64,000 nt of DNA from JBDZVM01 sp040255675 (GTDB lineage: Bacteria > Actinomycetota > Actinomycetes > Acidothermales > Acidothermaceae): assembly GCA_040255675.1 (NCBI GenBank), contig JBDZVM010000011.1, positions 1-64,000 of the forward strand, read 5' to 3'. Below the pieces are notes generated by a model. The model was not told the origin of the DNA and searched no databases. It saw only the letters and a list, made by a program, of their open reading frames with translations. Below are positions 59,350 to 64,000 of this stretch, in pieces. Every line of letters starts with the position of its first letter. Within the stretch, counting starts at the first letter, position 1. The translations under genes and the position numbers were made by a program.

Positions 59350-61479
59350 CTACACGGCGGTGTGCCACATCTGCGTCCATAGCCCGTTGCAGTCGTAGAT
59401 CTGCAGTTGCGTGCCCGCGGCGATGTTGCCCTGTGGGTCGTCGAGGCACCGGCCCGACTGCGGGTTGTAGAGCGAGCCGTCAGCCCGCGCGACCCATTGC
59501 TGGCCGCCGGCGCCGTCACAGTCCCACAGCTGCACTTTGGTGAAGTTGGCGGTGCCGTTTCCTTGAATATCAAGGCATTTGCCGAATGCGCGCACGGTGC
59601 CGTCGGCGTCCATCGACCACTGCTGACCGGGCACCCCGTTGCAATTCCAAAGTTGGACGGCGTTTCCGTTCGTAGGCGTATTGGTGTTCACGTCGACGCA
59701 CATGCCGTTGCTGCCCGGGCCGGAGATTTCGCTGGTGGGGTAGCCCGGGACGTTCCAGACTTGGGTCCACAACCCATTGCAATCGTAGATTTGCAACTGC
59801 GTGCCGTTGCCCGTCTGGCCTTGCGGGTCGTCGAGGCAGCGGCCCGACTGCGGGTTGTAGAGCGAGCCATCAGCGCGCGATCGCCATTGCTGGCCACCGG
59901 CGCCGTCACACTCCCACAGCTGCACTTTGGTGAAGTTGGCGGTGCCGTTTCCTTGGATATCAAGGCATTTGCCGAATGCGCGTACGGTGCCGTCGGCGTC
60001 CATCGACCATTGCTGGCCAGGCACGCCGTTGCAGGTCCATAACTGGACGGCGTTTCCGTTCACCGCGGTGTTCGTATTGACGTCGACGCACTGGTTCGTG
60101 GTGTTCGGCCCCTTGATGGCGCCCGTCGGGCCCGAGAGTACGTCGGTGCCGTACTGCACTTGGCATTTGCCATTGCTGATATGAGTGCCCGCCAGGTAAA
60201 GCACTTTCGTGCCCGAGATCGATGGCAGGATCGGCGAGCTGTAGCCGGCGCAGCTGGTCTCCGTGCCGTCGTAGCCGCCGGTCGGGTTGGTGTTTACGGG
60301 CGCGGTGAGTTCCGTCCACGCGCCCGACCCCAGATTAGTGTTGGCGAACAGCACGGTGCCCGACTCGTTGAGCACCGTGACGTTGCCGTCCGGGCCGGAG
60401 ACCACGCGCTGACCCGACATGATGAGCGTGCCGTTGGCGCCTCCGAAGGGCGACCACGCGACATACGGCGTGTGCAAGAAATGCCTGCCATCACTGGTTT
60501 GCACGAGAGTTCCGAGGCCCGAGACGGGCGACCAGTTCACGCCGTCCGGCGAGGTTTTGAAGTACGCCGAGCACGCGGTGTCGGGATCGTATCCGGCTTT
60601 GCAGTCTTCGTACGACATTCCGTACGTGCCGTTAGGTAGCTTGACCACCGTGGTCATGCCCGGCCGCTGCACGCCGTCTTGCACGGCGACGTCGTAGACC
60701 TCAGCCCCCCACGTCGCGCCGCCGTCGCTCGACTCGACGTGCGCGAGAACCTGCGCGTAACCGTTGTTCGACGGGCGTTCGTCGGAGAAATAGCAGACGA
60801 GGTTGCCGTCACCCGCGATCGCGAATTCGGGCTCCCAAATGCCATGCCCCTGCGAGTTGGCCATTCCAGATTCCGACGTGCACGAGCTGCGATACGACCA
60901 AGTCGCACCGTGGTCACTGCTAGTGAAGACTTCGATCGCTTGGTGCGTGTAGTCGTGGCGGGTCCACGCGGTGCCGGCCGCGATCAGCGTGCCCGCCGGA
61001 AGTGAGCCCGCTGCCCGCGGCAGTTCGAACAGGGTCGGGCCGTCGAGATCGCCTCCCCCGACGGTGTCGGTGACTGTGCCGATCGGGGACGACGACCAGG
61101 TGAGGCCACCGTCCGTCGACCGGTAAATCGGGAGGTTCGCGGGGGAGCCCATGCCCGAGTGCGAGAACGTCGCGAGCAGCGTGCCGTTCGCGGAGCCGCT
61201 GTGCGCGAGCCGGATCACCCGTGGGTAGCTCGCGTCTTCGTTCGGGTTGGCGGAGATGTTCGGGCTGTAGAGCACGCCGGTGCTGGCGTTCGCCACCCGC
61301 ACGGTAGCGGCAGTGCCGATGACGCCGCCGATGACGCCGCCGATGACGCCGCCGGTGACGAGCAGCGCCGCAGTGGCGGCTCGGGTCGCCGCGAGCACCC
61401 CGCGGTGCGGTGCGCGATCGCCGTGGCGCGGTGCGCGATCGCCGTGGCGCGGCCTGGTTCGCGAAAGGGTCCGTCGCAT
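59350..61479 (-). CDS. Secreted BNR/sialidase-like enzyme with two ricin-B lectin domains
   Basis: 709 residues. The basic N-terminus contains a small repeat (RHGDRAP twice) and a hydrophobic export segment with GGVI repeats. A beta-propeller has Asp boxes YRSTDGGLTWSS, TSSDHGATWSY and ESSDGGATW. From about residue 440, two CBM13/ricin-B trefoils follow, each with QxW motifs (GQQWSMDADG; GGQQWRSRADG). ATG 61479 follows GGAGG; the frame extends upstream without export features. The propeller is that of exo-alpha-sialidase or a related glycan hydrolase; the catalytic Tyr-Glu pair was not securely placed. Divergent from a sugar importer that probably takes up the product. Confidence 0.82.
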   Translation of the reverse strand: MRRTLSRTRPRHGDRAPRHGDRAPHRGVLAATRAATAALLVTGGVIGGVIGGVIGTAATVRVANASTGVLYSPNISANPNEDASYPRVIRLAHSGSANGTLLATFSHSGMGSPANLPIYRSTDGGLTWSSSPIGTVTDTVGGGDLDGPTLFELPRAAGSLPAGTLIAAGTAWTRHDYTHQAIEVFTSSDHGATWSYRSSCTSESGMANSQGHGIWEPEFAIAGDGNLVCYFSDERPSNNGYAQVLAHVESSDGGATWGAEVYDVAVQDGVQRPGMTTVVKLPNGTYGMSYEDCKAGYDPDTACSAYFKTSPDGVNWSPVSGLGTLVQTSDGRHFLHTPYVAWSPFGGANGTLIMSGQRVVSGPDGNVTVLNESGTVLFANTNLGSGAWTELTAPVNTNPTGGYDGTETSCAGYSSPILPSISGTKVLYLAGTHISNGKCQVQYGTDVLSGPTGAIKGPNTTNQCVDVNTNTAVNGNAVQLWTCNGVPGQQWSMDADGTVRAFGKCLDIQGNGTANFTKVQLWECDGAGGQQWRSRADGSLYNPQSGRCLDDPQGQTGNGTQLQIYDCNGLWTQVWNVPGYPTSEISGPGSNGMCVDVNTNTPTNGNAVQLWNCNGVPGQQWSMDADGTVRAFGKCLDIQGNGTANFTKVQLWDCDGAGGQQWVARADGSLYNPQSGRCLDDPQGNIAAGTQLQIYDCNGLWTQMWHTAV
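59365..59702 (-). repeat. Lectin-domain DNA repeat, copy 1 (390-base period)
   Basis: Encodes the second ricin-B trefoil segment. It matches copy 2 at 59755-60092 at high identity with an exact offset of 390 bases (130 codons), for example the 20-base block at 59451-59470 recurring at 59841-59860. Indicates recent tandem duplication. Confidence 0.85.
59755..60092 (-). repeat. Lectin-domain DNA repeat, copy 2
   Basis: Partner of the repeat at 59365-59702, shifted by 390 bases. Long stretches are identical, including the segments encoding FGKCLDIQGNGTANFTKVQL and SLYNPQSGRCLDDPQG, so gene conversion or recent duplication is likely. Confidence 0.85.
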
Positions 61480-61513
61480 GAAGCCTCCAACTACGTGGGA
61501 GCGGGAAAGGACG

Positions 61514-61525
61514 TGCAACGTTGCA
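61514..61525. promoter_or_regulatory. LacI-type operator TGCAACGTTGCA, site 1
   Basis: A perfect 12-base palindrome with central CG, 35 bases upstream of the sialidase-like gene start. The same sequence recurs at 61702-61713. Likely bound by a LacI regulator not encoded in the window. Confidence 0.7.
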
Positions 61526-61670
61526 GGAAGCGATCCTTGCCCACTGGCTGCATCGATGCAAGGGGGTGAAACGGGGAGATTTCGTGACACGGCCAGGGCT
61601 CGGCCGAAGCCGGGGTCGCGCCCGCGAAACGGGGCGGCCACCGCAACCAAATTGTGATGCCGCGAGCTAT

Positions 61671-61682
61671 TGCAACGTGGCA
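61671..61682. promoter_or_regulatory. LacI-type operator, site 2 (one mismatch)
   Basis: TGCAACGTGGCA differs from the perfect palindrome at one base. It lies 20 bases from site 3 within the divergent promoter region. Confidence 0.5.
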
Positions 61683-61701
61683 AGTTCGTTCGCTACCGTC
61701 T

Positions 61702-61713
61702 TGCAACGTTGCA
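61702..61713. promoter_or_regulatory. LacI-type operator TGCAACGTTGCA, site 3
   Basis: Identical to site 1. Being 131 bases before the importer gene, it is placed to control the plus-strand transport operon, while site 1 controls the enzyme gene. Apart from these sites the 365-base gap holds no gene. Confidence 0.7.
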
Positions 61714-61844
61714 TCACGGGCAGGCGCGTGAGGTAGGAGGCTCCATCGGCTCCGTACCCGCCGCCGCGCACCGCCCGGCCGCGAGCCTTCGCGCGCCGGT
61801 CATGCATCGTGGCGAGTGACCAACGGACGAAAGCCGAGGTAGCA

Positions 61845-63320
61845 ATGAATCTGTCTCGAGGACGCGCATCGGTGGTCGTCGCCGCCGGCGCTGTCCGCGC
61901 GCGAGGCCGACGCGGCATGACTGCCGTCGCGGGGCTTGCAGTGTTGGCGACCCTCGCCGCCTGCGGGTCGACCTCAAAGCCGGCGCAGGCCGGCGGATCC
62001 AGCACACCCGCGAGTGCCACAACCGCGTCGGCAACCGGCTCGGCTAGCGTGTCGACGTCCGACAGCGCGGCGCCATCCGGCAGCCCGGCTGCCTACAAGT
62101 GCGGCGACAGCGCGGTCAAGCTGACCATGTGGGGCTGGGCGGCCGGTTACGACCTCGCGGTCAACGAGTTCAACAAGACGCACCCCGACGTCTGCGTGCA
62201 GCTCTCGAACAACGGCGCCTCCCAAGATGAGTACACGAAGCTGGGCAACGCGATGAAGGCGGGCAGCGGCGCGCCCGACATCGCGGAAATCGAGTACTTC
62301 GCTTTGCCGTCGTTCGAGATCACGAAGAGCTTGCTGGATCTGAGCCAGTACGGCGCGGGTGACCACAAGTCCGATATCGCGCCGGTGGCGTGGGCGCAGG
62401 TGAGCCAGGGTTCGGCCGTCTACGCGATGCCGGTCGACCTCGGCCCGCTCGCGCTCTACTACAACTCGACCGAATTCTCGAAGTACAACCTTGACGTCCC
62501 TACAACGTGGGACCAGTTCACGGCGGTGGCCGGCAAGCTCCACCAGGCTGACTCGAAGGCCGCGATCGTGAACCTCGACCCGACGAACGCGCAATTGATG
62601 TTGGCCCTTATGCAGCAGGCCAACGCGTTTCCGTTCAAGTACGATGGCGGCTCCAACGTCACGATCAATTTCACCGGTAGCGCGCAGATGGCGTTCGCGA
62701 ACTACTGGCAGGGCCTGATCGACAAGCATGAAGTGAGCATGCTGCCGTCGTTCTCGCCCGGGCTTTGGGCCGCGCTCGACAGCGGCGCGGCGGCGGCCCG
62801 GCTGAGCCCGGCGTGGGGCCAGGTCGGCATGGGCCTGAACATCAAGACGACCCTCGGGGCTTGGCGCGCGGCTCCGTTCCCGCAGTCGACCGCGGGGCAG
62901 AAGCTTTCGGGCAACTGGGGCGGCTCGACGATCGCCGTCATGAAGTCGACCAAGCACCCGAAGGAAGCCGCCGAGTTCGCCGAGTGGTTCGGCGGCAGCG
63001 CCGACTCCTGGAAGATTTTGAGCGGTCCGGTCGCTGGCGCGTTCCCCGGCTACCTGCCGCTGCTCAACGACCCGACCTTCCAGGCAAGCACAATCAACAC
63101 ATCGGGCGACTCGCAGCCGCAGAAGGTTTTCGCTGAAGCCGCGCAGAACATGATTGCGCCGCAGTGGCCGCCCATCATGACGGCGGCGCAGACCCAGTGG
63201 GGCGATGTCTTCGCGGGCGTCGCGAAGAACACCGAAACGCTGCCGGATGCCTTCAAGGCGTATCAGGATTCGTTGACGAAATACGCCAAGGCGCAGGGCT
63301 TCACGGTATCGAATTCCTGA
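61845..63320 (+). CDS. Sugar ABC transporter substrate-binding lipoprotein
   Basis: A 491-residue family-1 solute-binding protein. The signal ends in lipobox ATLAACGS (Cys40), followed by a 50-residue Ser/Ala/Thr linker and the binding domain (VKLTMWGWAAGYDLAVNEFN). ATG 61845 follows CGAGG; in-frame codons upstream lack a ribosome site. It is divergent from the secreted enzyme and followed by a hairpin and a permease. The ligand is presumably a sugar released by that enzyme; this is inference. Confidence 0.9.
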   Translation: MNLSRGRASVVVAAGAVRARGRRGMTAVAGLAVLATLAACGSTSKPAQAGGSSTPASATTASATGSASVSTSDSAAPSGSPAAYKCGDSAVKLTMWGWAAGYDLAVNEFNKTHPDVCVQLSNNGASQDEYTKLGNAMKAGSGAPDIAEIEYFALPSFEITKSLLDLSQYGAGDHKSDIAPVAWAQVSQGSAVYAMPVDLGPLALYYNSTEFSKYNLDVPTTWDQFTAVAGKLHQADSKAAIVNLDPTNAQLMLALMQQANAFPFKYDGGSNVTINFTGSAQMAFANYWQGLIDKHEVSMLPSFSPGLWAALDSGAAAARLSPAWGQVGMGLNIKTTLGAWRAAPFPQSTAGQKLSGNWGGSTIAVMKSTKHPKEAAEFAEWFGGSADSWKILSGPVAGAFPGYLPLLNDPTFQASTINTSGDSQPQKVFAEAAQNMIAPQWPPIMTAAQTQWGDVFAGVAKNTETLPDAFKAYQDSLTKYAKAQGFTVSNS

Positions 63321-63341
63321 AGCCGGCTGACCGGACGACGG

Positions 63342-63377
63342 GGCTTCCCGGGCCCGTGACCACGGGCCCGGGAAGCC
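63342..63377 (+). promoter_or_regulatory. Intra-operon hairpin between binding protein and permease
   Basis: A perfect 17-base-pair stem (63342-63358 with 63361-63377), with only 2 unpaired bases at the tip as drawn. It lies between the binding-protein stop and the permease start. Like the hairpin at 3768-3796, it probably protects the upstream message or causes partial termination. Confidence 0.8.
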
Positions 63378-63419
63378 GTGACAGCCGCTCCGGGCGCGAC
63401 TCGCCAGACAGGAGTGACG

Positions 63420-64000
63420 GTGGACAACAGGACCGAGTTGCGTCCGTCGCCGACGCCGCCGGTTGATCGGCGTCATGCCGAGGCCGCGCCCGGCGCCCCT
63501 GCCCCCCGGCGGCGACCCGCGCGCCGTGGCGTTCGGCGCGACGGCTACGGCGCCGTGTTCGTCTCGCCGTTCCTCATCGTCTTGACGGTAATGATGATCG
63601 TGCCGGTGCTCTACGCCGTCTACGAAAGCCTGCTTCAAACCAAACTCATCGGCGGCACCTCGTTCGCCGGCTTCGCGAACTACGAAGAGGTTTTGACGTC
63701 GGGCCAGTTTTGGAGCGGCGTAGAACGGGTCGCGATATTCGCGGCCATTCAGGTGCCCGTCACAATCGCTTTGGCGCTGTTCTTCGCCGCCGTATTCGAC
63801 GCGGGCGTAAGTAAGTTCGGGAAGTTCTTCCGCACCGTCTACTTCATGCCCTTTGCCGTGCCGGCCGTTGTGGCCGCCGTCATGTGGTCTTTTTTGCTGT
63901 TGCCAAAGCTCGGTCCCTTCAGCAAGCTCGCCGACGCGATCGGCTTGCACAACACCAACTTCTTCTCGTCGAAGCTGTTGCTGCCCACGATCATCGTTAT
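63420..64000 (+). CDS. Sugar ABC transporter permease (3' end outside window)
   Basis: 193 residues are visible; the frame is open at the window edge. GTG 63420 follows AGGAG at 5 bases. A Pro/Arg-rich cytoplasmic start (about 45 residues) is followed by membrane segments (GAVFVSPFLIVLTVMMIVPV; IFAAIQVPVTIALALFFAAV; VYFMPFAVPAVVAAVMWSFL) in the MalF-type order. It pairs with the upstream binding protein. A second permease should follow beyond the window. Confidence 0.9.
   Translation, partial: MDNRTELRPSPTPPVDRRHAEAAPGAPAPRRRPARRGVRRDGYGAVFVSPFLIVLTVMMIVPVLYAVYESLLQTKLIGGTSFAGFANYEEVLTSGQFWSGVERVAIFAAIQVPVTIALALFFAAVFDAGVSKFGKFFRTVYFMPFAVPAVVAAVMWSFLLLPKLGPFSKLADAIGLHNTNFFSSKLLLPTIIV

Noticed and set aside
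61320..61450. Short tandem repeats that could look like a CRISPR or regulatory array
   Set aside because: They are in frame within the signal region of the sialidase-like gene and encode repeated peptides; there are no spacers.
61974..63950. A 658-codon minus-strand open frame antisense to the binding protein and permease
   Set aside because: Low-complexity, Arg/His-rich translation without motifs. It mirrors the codon periodicity of the real plus-strand genes in high-GC DNA.

Overview
The window looks like chromosome of a high-GC actinobacterium (Actinomycetota). Many genes start with GTG, genes overlap by 4 bases in tight operons, lipoproteins and Tat substrates are present, and there is an actinobacterial-type high-affinity [NiFe]-hydrogenase. 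No rRNA, tRNA or CRISPR array was seen. All assignments come from reading motifs in the sequence; no database search was run.

Layout. 1-633: 3' part of a HAD phosphatase. 0.9-9.4 kb: a fructan/sucrose-type operon (GH32 hydrolase, ABC importer, LacI regulator, module remnant, and a GH32 hydrolase fused to a PfkB sugar kinase), with two LacI-type operators at its promoter. 9.5-17.6 kb: a decayed mobilizable element (oriT-like inverted repeat, MobC, a relaxase broken by four frameshifts, a lipoprotein, hypothetical genes, a HAD pseudogene and a cell-wall-binding surface protein), closed by a truncated second copy of the oriT/mobC start. 17.6-24.8 kb: a group 1h-like [NiFe]-hydrogenase locus, with structural and accessory genes on the minus strand and maturation genes (protease, hypA, hypC) on the plus strand. 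24.8-29.4 kb: an FbpA/B/C-type ABC importer continuing from hypC, and a convergent DUF6390-like gene.

29.5-42.3 kb: nucleoside/pyrimidine metabolism. A minus-strand operon (GntR regulator, NMT1-type binding protein, ABC ATPase, fused permease, cytosine-deaminase-like amidohydrolase, DMT exporter) diverges from a plus-strand operon (uridine phosphorylase, DeoC, aldehyde dehydrogenase, and a truncated aldehyde dehydrogenase without catalytic Cys). A phosphohexomutase-family gene on the minus strand may supply the phosphopentomutase step.

42.8-59.1 kb: the most interesting stretch, a DNA-processing and possibly anti-phage island. A minus-strand trio (unrecognised protein, double-HKD PLD protein, SNF2 helicase) diverges from a plus-strand AddB/AddA-like nuclease-helicase pair, followed by a zinc-ribbon protein and a UvrD/HelD-type helicase with a nuclease-like insert. 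59.3-64 kb: a secreted BNR/sialidase-like enzyme with duplicated ricin-B lectin domains, divergent from a sugar ABC importer that runs off the window. Three near-identical LacI-type palindromes lie between them.
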